DNA of 64,000 bases from Hepsetus odoe. Taxonomy: Eukaryota > Chordata > Actinopteri > Characiformes > Hepsetidae. The position numbers were made by a program, and so were the translations under genes. The DNA lies in contig CM029393.1 of assembly GCA_017165825.1 (NCBI GenBank), positions 2,081,520 through 2,145,519 of the forward strand, read 5' to 3'. Shown piece by piece: positions 12,317 to 25,843 of this stretch (position 1 is the first letter of the stretch; every line of letters begins with the position of its first letter). The notes below the pieces were generated by a model, which searched no databases, was not told the origin of the DNA, and worked only from the letters and a program-made list of their open reading frames with translations.

Positions 12317-14838
12317 TTATTTTCTTTCAACAATCAATAGCAGCATGTATGGAAAATATGAATAAGCATTTCATCCTCAAATGGAAAGATCTGTCTGGAA
12401 CAAAATATGTTTGTTATGCAATCTTGCTGAGTTTCTTCCTTGTACTCCCTGTTCCTAGACATGCATGACGAGACACATTTGGAGTGGGTTTGCGATGCGT
12501 AAAACTTTTGAACGAGTTTGATGATCAGACGTCAGCTTCACTGTAATTCCTTTAAAGTGGTAGCTCAGCAAAAAAATCACATTTACATAATTTTCCCCAT
12601 CACCCCGAAAGAATCTCAACCGTGACGTGTTGGGTGTGTGGAGCTACAAGGCTAATGTTTCATCGTGGAAGAACACATCATGAGTGCATGCTGCATTCCC
12701 AAATCATCATACAATTGCTTGAAATTGTGATGAGTTGTTAAGTTGTTCTCTGATAGACTTATGCGGATCCTGACACTGTATGACAGATTGTCATATTACA
12801 TATGTTGTGCATTTATATAGGTTGGTAGTTTGTCATGAAGTGTCAGTAACCACATAAGTCATAGAGAGTACCTAAGGAATTAAGCACAGAAAGGATAAGT
12901 AGGTTGCTTTTTGTGTTTATTCTTTATCTTGGCTGACAGTTGTAAGCATTGGCAAAAAAATAATTGTAGTATTTTTACCCAAACCCTTGAGTTTGTTTTA
13001 TCTAGCATAAGCCCCAATTAATGCAGTGCAATTTATTCTAACACTATGTGAAATTAAATATTTTTCCAAGGGGATGGTTATAATACATTTTTGTTGACCT
13101 TTTGTTGATATAAGTGAGTTCCAAGTGAGTTGTATCTTTACATGCCCTGCATGGCTATATGATTGTCTCACCTAACTTTGATGTTGCGCAATGGCGTTGA
13201 GGACCAGTTGAAGGAACACTGTCATAATCTGCAGTTGCCATTGCCATCAGATTCTGATTTTGCTCTATCCCTCTCCCACTTTGCAGAGGATGGAGAAGTA
13301 ATTCCACTCAGAGGCTGAATTAGATTTATTTGATCAATTAATATGCTGAGGCTCTCTTCTAAACCATTTATGTTTTTGAAAATGCTAATTATGGATATAC
13401 TTTATAATAGGCAAGTGATTTCACAGTGCAACTACTGTTCAGGAAATGTGAGCGGTGTATCAAGATGGCACTAACATGATGAGAACAGCACTGAGTTCAA
13501 GGACAAACAGTAGATAATTCAGCCAGTAATTTAGGCCAGTGGATAAAGTAGTGCCATGGCTGATCAGGATATAGATGACATCTTCAAGTAGCACCTATGA
13601 AAATGACCCCAGGACCTCATGTAAATTGGTTTCTATTCAAATAGGGCTGTGATGACTGTGATGACTGTAGCAAAACAGCAAGTTATTTGAGACAGCTTCA
13701 AAATTTGGCATAGTTTGTGTTGAATGATTGTGTTGCCCCTACTGAACCTAGGCTACAAAACCTGGCTGGGGTCATAGGAAAATTATATTTTATATTACGG
13801 TTTCTATTTTTTTAAGCAGGCACCATTAAATTTCACCATGAAGGAGTTTCAGAAGGTCTGCAAAGTATAAAGGGTATATGAAGTGCTGTAAACAATGCAG
13901 ACACTCGTCAAGAGAGTGCTTGCACCTCTCCACAAACTGCTTTGAGAGACGACGTTTGAGACATATTGCCTATGTTAGACAGACCCAGGAAGGACACACA
14001 CCTAGCTCAGAGAGGAAAACAACACTCAGGTTTCCTGTGAGCTCTTAAATCTCTGGGAAACTGGAGGTTGAAGGGGTGAACAGGGCCAAACGGAGGCCCC
14101 TGAGGGCCTCTGGCTGTGTGGAAGTCTTGGCTGGATGGCTAAACTACCTGTCACAGGCCTGCCGCCTGTGGCACTGAAATCAAACACTCGGCCTTGAACT
14201 AGCGTGAACTCTAATTATCACTGGAGTTTGTTAGGGCATGGTCATGTCATGGGGATTATCTTCTGGTACAAGACCCTTACAACCTTAGAGGAAGTTTTTT
14301 TTAGCACATATATTAACAGTGCCTGAACAGTAGATTAAGTGGATCACACTTACAATTTTTCAAATCGTCATACTTTAATCAAATTAGAAATTCCAACCAG
14401 TGAAGAATGAAAGCTGTAGAATTGTTGAAAGATTTAAATCTCTGAAGGTCACTCAAATGTACTTTTGGCATTGGCCCCAAATTGGACCAGTTCTTCCCAT
14501 ATATGTGCAATGTTGGCTCACTGACCTGAGATCCCAGTCGTTTTAAAAAAAATACAATATGTGCAAATGCATTTGAGGGAGGGTCACACCAATTGGCCTC
14601 TAAAACACTGGAGTTTACATATTTTGCTTGATTTTATTTTGGAGGAGAACGGAGTAATGGCTGGCGTTGGACAGATTCGGTGCAAACAGAGAGTGAGTTA
14701 TGGGGACAGAAACATAAAAACATAAGGAGAAAAAAATTTATATATTTTCAATCCTGTCTTACAGTTATAAGCAGCAGCCATTGTTTTCACCATGAATGAA
14801 TTTATGGAAAATGACTAGCAAGTTATAGTTAAGTGGTT
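12317..14838. other. intergenic, no gene seen
   Basis: Mostly unique sequence. A GC-richer block at about 14050-14260 looks non-repetitive and could be conserved non-coding DNA, but nothing in it is diagnostic. Confidence 0.5.
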
Positions 14839-15112
14839 TTTACATTTACGGCATTTAGCAGACGCTCTTATCCAGTGCAACTTACATGTCCTAATTACAG
14901 GGACAGTCCCCCTGGAGACACTCAGGGTTAAGGGTCTTGTTCAGGGACCCAGTGATGGTAGTGCTAGTGGTGGGATATGAACCTGGTACCTCTTGAGCCA
15001 TAGGTCCATAGGCAAGCATCCTACCACTGGACCACCAACACCCTGGAGCCAACACCCAGTGACAGTAGTGCCAGAGGTGGGATTTGAACCTCGGACCTCT
15101 TTGTTGACTGCT
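14839..15112 (-). repeat. SINE family B with partial duplication
   Basis: Same family as 3662-3864. The box B region occurs twice, near 14970 and near 15075, and the CCAACACCC phrase next to the head is also duplicated. This suggests a second, truncated head joined to the first. Confidence 0.8.
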
Positions 15113-15898
15113 TTGTTGAAAATGGCCAACCATCTCAATAATATCAGTCATCAGAAATTGACTAATGATAAAGGGTGTATAAAGGAGCTTAGAATTTACA
15201 GAAAAAAAAAACAGATGAGCAAATGTGACTGTACACCTACACTGTAGACCTGGATGGTAGGTGGAGCCAATTCAGAGCGAATGCTCTTATTTGGAATAGT
15301 CACATTCAAGGGAAAAATAACGATGATGTTAACAAATATATAAATATATATGACTGGCCTCTTTCTCAATTGTTTTAATTGAAGTGATGCAGAGTCCATC
15401 TGTCATCAAGTAGCTCTGGGTTCAGCCTTACTTTCCCTAGATCTGTCACAACTGCCTCAATGTTTTCATTTCTTCTTTCAAGGAGACCATCAGAGATGAT
15501 CCACGGCATTCTTTCTTTTTCACTGTGTTTGTCTGGAGGTGATGAAAAAGATGAGTATATTAATATTCTGCTCTCATGTAGGCATATTCCACTGGAGAGA
15601 AAGCAGTCATTTCAAGCCATTTTTATTGGTTTGTTTATATTGCTGGTAGAACTGCTTGCACATGCTGTTTTTTATTTTTGTTTTATTTTGTCCTTACAAT
15701 TGGTCACTATACTATTGTGATATTGGTTTAAAAGGCACTGTCAGGTTCAGAGTGTGTAAGTCTTTTCTGATACTTGAAATGTACTACATATGGTAGTAAA
15801 TGGAACAATGCGGATCTTTATTTAAACTTTTAGAAGTCTAATTTTTTTTTGTTTGTTTGTTTGTTTTGCACTTAATGTATTTAAGTTCAGAAAAAGTA

Positions 15899-16140
15899 TT
15901 GGTGGCCTAGTGTTTAGGGAATTGGCCACAGGATCGGAAGCTTGTGGGTTCAAACCCCTTACCAGTAGGTTGCCCTGAGGTTCCCTTGAGCAAGGTATCA
16001 TCACTGCTCCATGGGCTCTTTTTTAGCTGCACGGTGTTTGCATGGGTTAAATGCAGAGGTCCAATTTCGTTGTGGTTTACTGTGTGCTGTACTGTGACCT
16101 TGCAATGACAAGAATAGTCACTTTCACTTTTTTCACTTTC
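15899..16140 (+). repeat. SINE family A
   Basis: Box A lies near 15902 (GTGGCCTAGTGTTTAGGG) and box B near 15948 (GGGTTCAAACCCC). It has the usual body and the tail ending CACTTTCACTTTTTTCACTT. Confidence 0.8.
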
Positions 16141-18461
16141 AAAAAGCCCATCCACTGAGCATCCATTGCCTGGAGGCCTCCACATACTTCATATTTTTGT
16201 GGTCTCCTTTTTCTTAACACACCTGCTCCAGTGGACTGCTTTGTTAAGCTGTTAAAGTATAAAATGTGCAGGACACTATACAAAATTCTTTACCTCCTCA
16301 CATAACTAAATAGCATACAGACAGCATTCATGTATCAGCCTCCAGCAAAAAAAAGAAATGAATTTATGACCATTTCAGAAATGCTCAATTTGTCTCAAGT
16401 AACTCTGCAGTGCCTGGTGCATTGGCATGGCTACCATATCACTACTATGTCATTGACATCACTGTGCTGAGTATCATTCTCCACCAAAAAAATGTCAGGT
16501 GGTTATCATTACCCAGTTACTTACATTAAGTTAATTGAGCATACTGACATGTTGAGGATTACTAAAGTATATAAATGTTAATTCTGTTGCTAACTACTCA
16601 TTTAAAGTGTAATGTCTTTTTAATTAGAGATATCAACAGAAATAACACCAATTTATGTCATCCAAGACAAAAACATTCTATCACTTGGATGAATGGAAGT
16701 CCACAACAACAACAGCATCCAAACATGTGCTTTGTTTAGGATTCAGGGCATGGCAAAAGCAAACGTTAATTTTTATCCTCACGCTTTAGGCCACGGACAT
16801 GGCTGCTTTACCACCATAATCCTACTATTATTTTGGTCTTTTCTGTGAAAAATTACAGTTTTCACTGCATTAAGTGGTTAAAGCTAGCAGGCTGACGTAC
16901 CATTCCCAGCTTTGGCATCCACAGGACGTTTTTGACTGTCATTAGCGCATTCCTCACACTTCAGAAGGGATGAAGGGGAGAAAGGCGTACTTTCTGGGCC
17001 TCTAATGTCAGGCCTTTGTAAGGAACCTCTCATATTTACCTCCACCTTTAATTATACCGCAATATTGTTCTTCCATATTCCACAAATTGGGGCTGGGTTG
17101 CAAGCTGGTGCATGTTTTTCTAGAGCTTTCTACACTCAGTGTAATTTTAGACATGCCACACATTGAGGAGGAGAGGCCAGCAGCCAGGGAGATGTGTAAT
17201 TAAAAGCGGTTTGATGATATTTCCTATGGCTACGTAAAGGATCCGCTTCGTTGTCAGTCACGGTGGGCAAAAAAACAGAAAAGAGAAGGGTGTGGAAGAC
17301 CTCCTGAGTAGCATTGCGTTTTTTAGTTTTTTTTTTTCTTCAAGATTGTAGCTGTCAGCATTTCAACTTTAGGAATGCATGTGAGGCTAAATAATAACCT
17401 TAAGCTTTCCAAAAATAAAACTTTTAAGTCATTGCCTTGTGAAAAAAAAAAATTAACATTTGCCATAAAAGAAGACTATATCCCAAGCCAGTTGATTAAT
17501 ATCCGGCGAAGAGATTGAAAGGCTTTTAAAAAGCAATGAATAGCCGAAGAAATTATGTGTTCCTTCATGTGCTGTTTTCGGTTCCTCTCAGCTATGCCTC
17601 TGAATGAAAACCACAGCATAGCTGTTGTGCATGAAAATGGTATTGCGCATTTGTCTGGTTTCACAAATACACCTCACAGCATCCCCAAGTCGTCTCCATC
17701 AGCAGAGGAGAGAGCCAATGTTCGTGCTGTTGGTTTGTTCTTGTTTGGTTTCACACCCAGTATCGATGGCCACATGGGGGAAAATGAAAATATAATTACT
17801 TTAATTTACATTAAGGTCCCATTCCTTCCAACCCATTCAAAATGATGCATCATATGGCCAAAGGTTTCTGGATACATGCTCAGGCAAGGTTTCATCTGAA
17901 GTCAAGGGTATTAATATTAACATATCATATATTTCCTCTTTGCTGTATCTGTTCTTCTTGGAGGGTTTGCAAAGATTGTTTGGAGTATTTGATTGCATTA
18001 GTACCAATGCTGGATTATTTCTTGGTCATAAATGTTGCTCCAACACATACTAAAGGTATTGGTTGAAGCTACATCACTCTAGAGACTACTCTACAGTCCA
18101 ATAGGGGGTTCATATCTCTGTATCCCAGACATTTGTCATGGATGCTTTAGGTTTTTCTGTTGATGTAGCACAAGGTGAGATTACACAATTGAAAAGCCAT
18201 GTTGGCAGTTTGTGCACTAAATTCACAGACAACAAGAAGAAGTAGGACATGAATCATCATGATCCCAAATAGTTGTCTAATGATGATCTTTCTTTAAAAT
18301 CTTCTCAAATGCTTTGTTTATTCCTAGTTTCATATTACTTCAATTTTGGGCAAAGATTGTGTTAAAATAAAATGCCCCAATTATAATGCGAGAGACTGAT
18401 ATAGGTAGATGAATATATATTCTTTTGAGAAATAAAAAAATAAGCCTAAAAAAATAAATGT
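16141..18461. other. intergenic, no gene seen
   Basis: Unique sequence. The stretch 16860-17290 is less AT-rich and resembles conserved non-coding DNA. No gene supported. Confidence 0.5.
16860..17290. promoter_or_regulatory. candidate conserved non-coding block
   Basis: Non-repetitive sequence with homeodomain-like cores (TTAATTATAC near 17050, GTAATTAAAAG near 17197) and no coding potential. Regulatory function is inference from texture only. Confidence 0.22.
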
Positions 18462-18655
18462 TCACACCAACGGGCAAATTAGCATCTCCAATCTACCTGA
18501 CGTGAATGCTGATGGACAGAGGGGAAATTGAAGTAAACACATGGAGAACATACAAATTCCACACAGAAACGATCATCCCACCTGGGAACTGAACCTAGGA
18601 ACTTCTCACCAGGAGGTGACAGTGCTACCCACTGTGCCACCATGCCACCCCTAAT
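18462..18655. repeat. dispersed repeat fragment
   Basis: It contains GGAGAACATACAAATTCCAC and ends near CCCACTGTGCCACCATGCC. This is a widespread fish repeat signature, recalled from general knowledge. A relative lies at 19740-19870. Confidence 0.5.
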
Positions 18656-18700
18656 TGTATGCTTTATCCTACATTATTTTATGTATGCAAAGAATATACA

Positions 18701-19237
18701 TACAGTACTGTGCAAAAGTTTTAGGCAGGTGTGGAAGAAATGCTGTAAGAATGCTTTCAAAAATGGAAGTATTAATTATTTATTTTCATCAGTCAACAAA
18801 ATGCAGTGAAGGAACAAAAGAGAATCTAAAACAAATCAATATTTGGTGTGACCACCCTTTGCCTTCAAAACAGCATCAATTCTTCTAGGTACACTTGCAC
18901 ACAGTTTTTGAAGGAACTCGGCTGGTAGGTTGTTCCAAACATCTTGGAGAACTAACCACAGATCTTCTGTGGATGTAGCTTCCTCACATCCTTCTGTCTC
19001 TTCATGTAATCCAGACACACTGGATGATGCTGAGATCAGGGCTCTGTGGGGCCAGAAGAACTGATGCTGGTTTGAAGGCAAAAGGTAGTAACACCAAATA
19101 TTGATTTGATTTCGATTTTTCTTTTGTTCGATCACTTTTCATTTTGTAAATTAATAAAAAATAATTATTATTTTTGAAAGCATTCTTTGTTTACAGCATT
19201 TTTTCCACACCTGCCTAAAACCTTTGCACAGTACTGT
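18701..19237 (-). mobile_element. fold-back Tc1-like element, copy 1
   Basis: Inverted ends start with ACAGTACTGTGCAAAAG (left) and its variant on the right, and the similarity continues inward for about 190 bp. The centre carries the C-terminal part of a Tc1-type transposase on the minus strand, including SLHEETEGCEEATSTEDLW and NLPAEFLQKLCASVPRR. No catalytic DDE core is left, so it cannot move by itself. Confidence 0.85.
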
Positions 19238-19739
19238 TTATATATATTAATTTGCATACAGCAATATATGTTGAAATATATTTAGCAAACTCTGTAATAT
19301 TACCAAAAGAGGTTATTTGGATGGAGGCATGTGAGTAAGGGACCACCATACCTTTGCTCAAACAAGTCAAAATACTCAGGAGGCAAACACCATCATACAC
19401 TAAGGTTTGTATTCCACCATTTAAAGGAAGTCCATACAGCCAGACACTTATCCTTCCCCTAAAAGATGTTTTGATTGCTCTCACCTTATCAAGACTCAAG
19501 AGTGTCAGTAACTTGGATTCATGCTGTTATTATTCTGAGGGATATAGATGTTTGTCTAAATATGGATCCTATACCTTATTATTAGGGAATGTTAGCATGT
19601 CAGGAGGTACTATGTATAACTAAATATCACTCCCAGCAGTCGTAGGGGAAAGAAATATAGGGATACACCATGCACAGGTCATCATTTTTTCCAGGGGAGA
19701 CACAGACAAACATACACACCTAGTCACAGTTAACATCTC

Positions 19740-19870
19740 GGACTGTGTAAACTGGAGCAATCGAAGAAAACCCACAAAGACACAAGAGGAGCAGGCACAC
19801 TCCACACAGAAAGTTCTGGATGAGAATTCAACCAAGAACCATCTCATTGTGAGTGCTGTGCTACCCAGTG
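19740..19870. repeat. dispersed repeat fragment
   Basis: Decayed relative of 18462-18655, recognised by GCACACTCCACACAGAAAG and the ending GTGAGTGCTGTGCTACCC. Confidence 0.4.
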
Positions 19871-19881
19871 TTCTCATCCCA

Positions 19882-20229
19882 GACAAGTAGGTTGCCCTGA
19901 TGTACCCTTGAGCAAACTACCGTTCCCATCACTGTTCCCTGGGTGTTTTAAATAGCTGCCCCTGCTGCACAGTTTGTATGGGTACTGGGGCAGCAGTGGC
20001 CTAGTGGTTAGGGAGTTGGTCCCAGGATCAGAAGGTTGTGGGTTGGTATTCCAGACCAATAGGTTGCCCTGAGGTAGCCTTGAGCAAGGTACTGTCCCCT
20101 TCATTGCTCACCTGGCACTTTATTTTGCTGCACAGTGTGTATGGGTGAAATGCAGAGGTGAGTTTCATTGTGTCTCATTATGTGCTGTGCTGTGTTTTAC
20201 AATGACACAATAGTCACTTTCACTTCACT
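19882..20229 (+). repeat. SINE family A, partial plus full copy
   Basis: A headless copy (about 19882-19985) is followed directly by a fuller one starting GGGGCAGCAGTGGCCTAGTG at about 19987 and ending in the CACTTTCACTTCACTT tail. The head-to-tail arrangement matches that at 4776-5413. Confidence 0.75.
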
Positions 20230-21431
20230 TTTATCTAACAGACCATGGCTACTTAACATTTTGCTTTGCTCTTTTGTGTTGCTCTTTATTGATTTATACT
20301 GACAGTACCACTGTCAGTTTTATTAGCTTATCAGTTACATCATCCTAGGAGTTGCCACCAGATCAAACAAAGCCATCAGACAGAGATCCCATTGACAGTG
20401 AGTTGCTTTATTTATTGCTAGAATAATCGTTAGTCCCCTTATAAAACACAGTTCTCGATTCTGTAAATTTATCCCCAAGTAATGGTATGTGCAAAGGGCA
20501 AAATGATGAAAGAAAGTTACCATAAGTGTCTGGCTGTCTAACTTCAGTCAAGGCTGTTTAAGTCATCAGCCTATTGCCTGCCACTTGGCACGCAAACAGT
20601 GTTATTAGTGCAAAAACAGCCATTGCTCAATAATGGAGTTGCCAGAGGAAGATTTACAGTGTCTTTGCCCTCTGAGAAGAATTAGAACCCATAAAGTATG
20701 TATGTCCAATAATTGAGAAACAAAGAAACAGAAAATGAAAAAAACCCAAACTAGCATCATGCCCTTGAAAATTCCACACCATATCCAAGACTTTTGGGCC
20801 ATACTTGCAACATGATGTCACTTCTTAGAAGTGTTCCACTCCATGCATTACTTAATTATGTTATAGGACAGTGAAGATAATGACGGTTATTAGACATGTC
20901 ACGTCCCGAGTCTCAGACAGGCAGTGGCATCTACCTGTCAACTAAAGCAGGATGACTAAACCTTTCTGAATGAGTGGTTTTATTCATTTCCAGTTGAATT
21001 TTGCTTTATTATGTTTTTGTTGAGATGTATGTGTTTATATGGTCTGGGTCCATGTGGGAAAATAAGTGAAGGAAAAAGAGTACAATAAAATGGAAGGTGC
21101 ATATGGTTTCTAAATGATGTTTATTATATAGTTCATTGTAGTAACGTACAAATTTTACTGTAAAAAATATACAAGGACCAAGATCGATGAAGAGACTGTT
21201 TGGTACCCTGTACCAAAAAACTAGGTATCATGTTTAAGTAGTGTACCATAACATCAACATAGGAAGCTTATAATTGCTTGTAATTTTTTGTTAGCAAATT
21301 TTCTAATGTTGCTTAAGCACATTTCCTCTTTTGGCTAATGATTATAGGACCTCTGATACATTTGATAGTTCATTTGCTAGGTTTTCTTTTCTTCTTGTTG
21401 TTTTTTTTAAACACACTGACTAAAATGGCAA
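20230..21431. other. intergenic, nothing recognised
   Basis: Unique AT-rich sequence without a supported gene or repeat. Confidence 0.5.
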
Positions 21432-21580
21432 TTAAAAGTTGTATCCATCCATCCATTATCTGCCGCTTGTCCCAAACGGGGTCGCGGGGGAGTGCTGGTG
21501 TCCAACCCAGCGCACACAGGGCGAGGACGGGGGACGCACCCCGGACAGGTCGCCAGCCCATCGCAGTTAAAAGTTGTATC
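21432..21580 (+). mobile_element. 121-bp retroposed repeat with 14-bp target duplication
   Basis: The insert (21446-21566) is GC-rich and starts CATCCATCCATTATCTGCCG. It is flanked by identical copies of TTAAAAGTTGTATC at 21432-21445 and 21567-21580. A related segment (GGACAGGTCGCCAGCCCATC) lies at about 52741-52845. The perfect duplication points to a fairly recent insertion by a LINE-type mechanism. Confidence 0.85.
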
Positions 21581-21899
21581 AGATATGTTAACCCAGCCCT
21601 CCAGGACCACAGCTCCTCTGGATAATAGCTATAATTTAACATCTTAATATCTTAATATCTTAACTAAATTATCATTATTTGGACACTTATTTCTGTACTT
21701 CTTTTACTTGCCCATATACTTGCCCTTGTATCCTATATAATCACTGCTTCAGTGGAAAAAACAGATGAAGAAAGTTCCATTGAAACAATCTCTATCACAA
21801 ACCAAGTCGACTTGAAGGGTTTCAACCCAGAAAGAGCTTTTTTGATTGAATTAGTTGACATACTGCCCCATCTGAAGCTGATAAAGATGCGTTTCGATG

Positions 21900-22340
21900 G
21901 GGCGAAGAGGCTGCAAAGCAAAGTAGCAAGGACCCAATCCAGGCACGCCTCCAGCAGACAGAGACAAGCTGGCAGCTATAAATCAGTGGCTTCTGTCAGA
22001 TTCCAGGTGTGCACAGGTGCGCCCAGAACAGGCCGTAAAACCTCGTGTCAGGAAAGGAGAGAGAGAATCCGTGTCCACGGCCGTCCTATCTCAGGCAGGT
22101 TTTGACGTTGAACGCTGAATGCCTTGGCAATGAAACGATCAATGTTTATGGGAAAACACTAGAAGTCCTTAATTGGCGTTTCAGTGATCGCTTTTTTGGC
22201 ATTTAATCACTGGCAGATGCCGTATCAAAGGCAGAAGCCCAAACAGAGGGTGAGGGAGTGGAACAGAAGCTACAGCTTCTGCCATCTTGGAAGAACATTT
22301 GGCTGCAAACTCCTGTATATAAGGATAAGCTGGAACATTA
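21900..22340. promoter_or_regulatory. candidate conserved non-coding block
   Basis: Balanced base composition, no repeat match, and ordered motifs such as GGCAATGAAACGATCAATG and TCCTTAATTGGCG. It lies about 4 kb beyond the wnt7a stop codon. Regulatory function is inferred. Confidence 0.25.
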
Positions 22341-23439
22341 CAACAAGAAAATTTCTCCCTGCTCTAATATACATGATTGTCAGCTGATTGACCTAGCCCT
22401 GCTCCATCAAATGCTGAGTTTTATTTAGAATGCTTTGCTGTTGTCATATACAAACCAGAGAAAAGATATACCAGCCTGCAAAACTGATTTTGTAGTAGAT
22501 AACTCCACCTCCTTTTTGAGTACTGGTGTGTAGACTGACATAAAATGGGGGTAGAAAGTAACATTGGTTCAGGTGGGGGGTCAAGAGATGGAAAATAATT
22601 TAGTTGGTTGGTCTGTCACTTTCTCTCACTCTGTCTATAAAACACCATCCCATGCCCCGGTAATGTTAGTTAAAGGCTAATCACAACCACCCCTCCCCCA
22701 CATAATTTTTATTATTAATTTTCTTTTACGGATTGAAGGAAATTAGTGAAAGAAATTAAATGGAAAGCAGCATTTGCCACACTGCCAAATGCACTTCTAT
22801 TTGCATGGCTCTAGTTTTAACTCTTCAGGTTAAAAAGGATGTGCACAGCTGAAAACAACTTAATTTATATGAATGTAGCATATTACAATAAACTAAAATA
22901 AGCAAACATTAAGTCAGAGTGATCAGGAATTGAATGAAACTGGAAAACCTTCATTTTAAAATAATAAACAAGCTTAAAATCACCAAGAAGTATGCAGAAA
23001 TTGTGTTTGGACCAGTCCTACAAATTTAAAGTAATTGGAAATGAAATTTCACTTAAATTAAGGTATTTTGTGAAAAAGGATTTTTATTTTTTGCCTGCAT
23101 TCTGTAAAGCCTCTCCAGCCTAGAAACAGCTATGAAGGAACACATCAATGGGTAGAGCATGGTGGTGTGTGGCCCTTTCTGAGTTCAAGTGGATGCGTTC
23201 GAGCAGGGAAAACACTAAAATCTACAGAACAAAGGTACACCATGATCAGTTTTGGGAGCCACTGTTTTTGAAGGTGGATGAAGACCTACCGAAACAGCCA
23301 AACACAGTCTTTCCCACAGGGAGCCTTTTAACTAAATGCTTTCAATTGTGTAAGAACCATTCATGCTGTACAAGAAGGATGAGGCTGGATGTAAAATCTT
23401 TCTCCACATAATTGTTTTGCTAACACTTCTATCCACAAG

Positions 23440-24080
23440 TGTTAAGCCCTCTGAAAGTGTCGCCATTCAAATTGTGACAAACAAGAAAATGGTCGGAGAG
23501 CCAAAGCTTGCAAGCCCCCCGGCAGGATTTTTCAAAACAAGATATTGTGATTCAGCTCATGGTGTCCAAGAACTGATGCTGAGGTTGTTTGGCCAGCTGC
23601 CTTTTCGTGAGGTTGCCTACTGAGGCGTTTTGTTTTTTTTTTTTTCTTCCACTGATTTGCAAAGCGTCGTTTTTGTGCCAATTATTCAAGGGTAAGGCTA
23701 AGATCTTTTCTAACCCATGGATTGAAATTCCTCTTGACATCATCCTTCACAATTGAAAAGCCCTCTCTTTTTTGTTCAGCCCTCCCTGTTGCCTTCAGAG
23801 GGGGGGAGGGGGATGGAGGGCAAACTAAAAAGCACCAGAAGTTAGCTCGATTTTGCATAGTTAACATTTCGGTAACGGGCAGCAGCGCTTCTCAGGGCGA
23901 CTGGGCAGCATTTTTGGGGGCCACAACCACGTTGTTGTGGCGACGGCTCTGAGGAGTGAATGAAGCAGATGTCAGAGTAATCCATCACCCCTCTAGCCCA
24001 ATTCCCTCCTCCCCATAACCCTCCCGCCCAAAGCCAGGACACCCTCCATACTGCTGTTCATCAATTAAAGCCTCGCTACC
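23440..24080. promoter_or_regulatory. candidate conserved non-coding block
   Basis: GC-richer unique sequence, including GTTTGGCCAGCTGCC near 23588 and a G-rich tract at 23800-23822, 2.3-3 kb beyond wnt7a. It has no coding signature. Inference only. Confidence 0.25.
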
Positions 24081-25843
24081 AGCCCTACCATTAACACGCC
24101 AGCACTTTCCTCAGCTACTTCCCAGCCCCACAATCATCTGCACAGTAAAAACTGTCAGTAGTCCATAGCCAGCTATAACTTAACGCCAACAAATGTTTTG
24201 TGGCCTGATGACTTGTTACCACCTCACTAATTTGAGGGATTGTCAAGGCAGTGATGACTCTTTTACAGGCATGTGTTTTTGGCTTGGACGTGTGCTTTTG
24301 GCTTGGTTTACCCATTACACACATTGTACGCATAATCTACTATGCAAAAAAAACAAAAAATATTATTTGAGGTTTATGCTATGTTCTGATGTGCAACCAA
24401 AAAAAAAAAGCAAGTACAAGATGTGCAAACTGCTGAGGCGACTTTTATTAACACTGTTCAAAACACAATGCACATATCTGTTAAATCAGTTATGACAAAA
24501 TAAGCATGCAGAATGACAATTTGGCAAAATCACTTGAATTCATTATCATCAATAAGACCAAAGGAGAGAATTTCAGAGGCAGCTCCAAATGACTCTTTGG
24601 TTATAAAAACTGTCAATTTTGATCTCTTAGTACCAGTGTTTCTCCCATTTTTAGCTTCCCTTATTTGTCCTACATACAAGACCACTGTGAGCAAACTGCT
24701 ACACAAAACTAGAGTCAAAGGGGAAAACTACAAAACAACTCATTATCACCAATTATTACTAATTTGTTGTCCATTCCAGGTTGAGCTTTGAGATGCCATT
24801 TACATCAAATAAGTGATCAAGCTGGTACCGTAATATCAACCCCATGCAGTTTTTAGCTTAGGTTATTTTTGCCTATCTATGCAAGTTGAAAGAAATTGGG
24901 GAGCAAGACTTTTTACAGCACAAATAAATAAAACACTCATATAAAAATAATCTCTTGCAAAATATATTCTGTTAACTGTGTCAGCACAGGGACAACCCGT
25001 CCAGGATACAACATTTGCCCATGGTGTTCAAAAGCACTAGTTTCAACAACAGGCGTTATACAGTTTCCAGGTTGTAGCCTAGAATTTACCAGACAACTAG
25101 CAGCAAAAAGAAAAAGGTATAATATTTATATAGCAATAACAGTATCAGTGACCTCAGCATTCGGTATCAGTAGCATGTGGAGGCATCTCCTGATTGCAAG
25201 CTACCTCGTTCCAAAATGAATTAATCGTTGCTTTGGCTTTCCTGACAGCTGGACAGGCATAGGCCAAGGCACAGCTATGTGTAAGCCTGCAAACAGAAGG
25301 TCATATGTCAGTTAAGGTTAACTGCGGGTTGTTCATCAAATAGATTTGGCTCACTAATGTATGAACTCTTGTAATCACTGAATGCCTTAAATCCAAGCAA
25401 AACTGATCTATTATTATGAAAGATCCATTTTTTTTTTGCACCCTGTTTAGACGCAAGCAGTAAATTCATTTTAAAAGGAGGTAGCCTTCGAGAGAAATGC
25501 ACATTTCCAGTGTATATGTAATTTCTAATACATGTATTGTGCTAGGAACTGAGGTGGAAGATGAAACACAGTAGAGGAAGAAGGGGATAACTCAATTTTG
25601 TGGAAGTCATCAAGGCGCAAACACTAGTTAAGACACCATAGGACATTTAGCACAACTGCACCAACACAATGTGTTTTGATTACGCCTTGCACTGTAAAAA
25701 AAAAACTACACTCTGTATTATTAGTCAAAAAGCACAATTGTGTGACATCAGTTGTGAAAGTTGGTTATGTTTTTGCTTCTACTACAATTACAAAATATTC
25801 ACTGGTGAAAATGGACCTCACACAAAGAAAAAAAATCAGTAGT

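Larger units (their letters stand above)
21581..25843. other. region downstream of wnt7a, no gene seen
   Basis: Unique sequence with two blocks (21900-22340 and 23440-24080) that look like conserved non-coding DNA. The 117-codon plus-strand frame at 21752-22105 has no recognisable domain and no splice or promoter support. Confidence 0.5.

Noticed and set aside
21752..22105. 117-codon plus-strand frame as a gene
   Set aside because: No recognisable domain, no splice or promoter support, basic low-information C-terminus; more likely non-coding.
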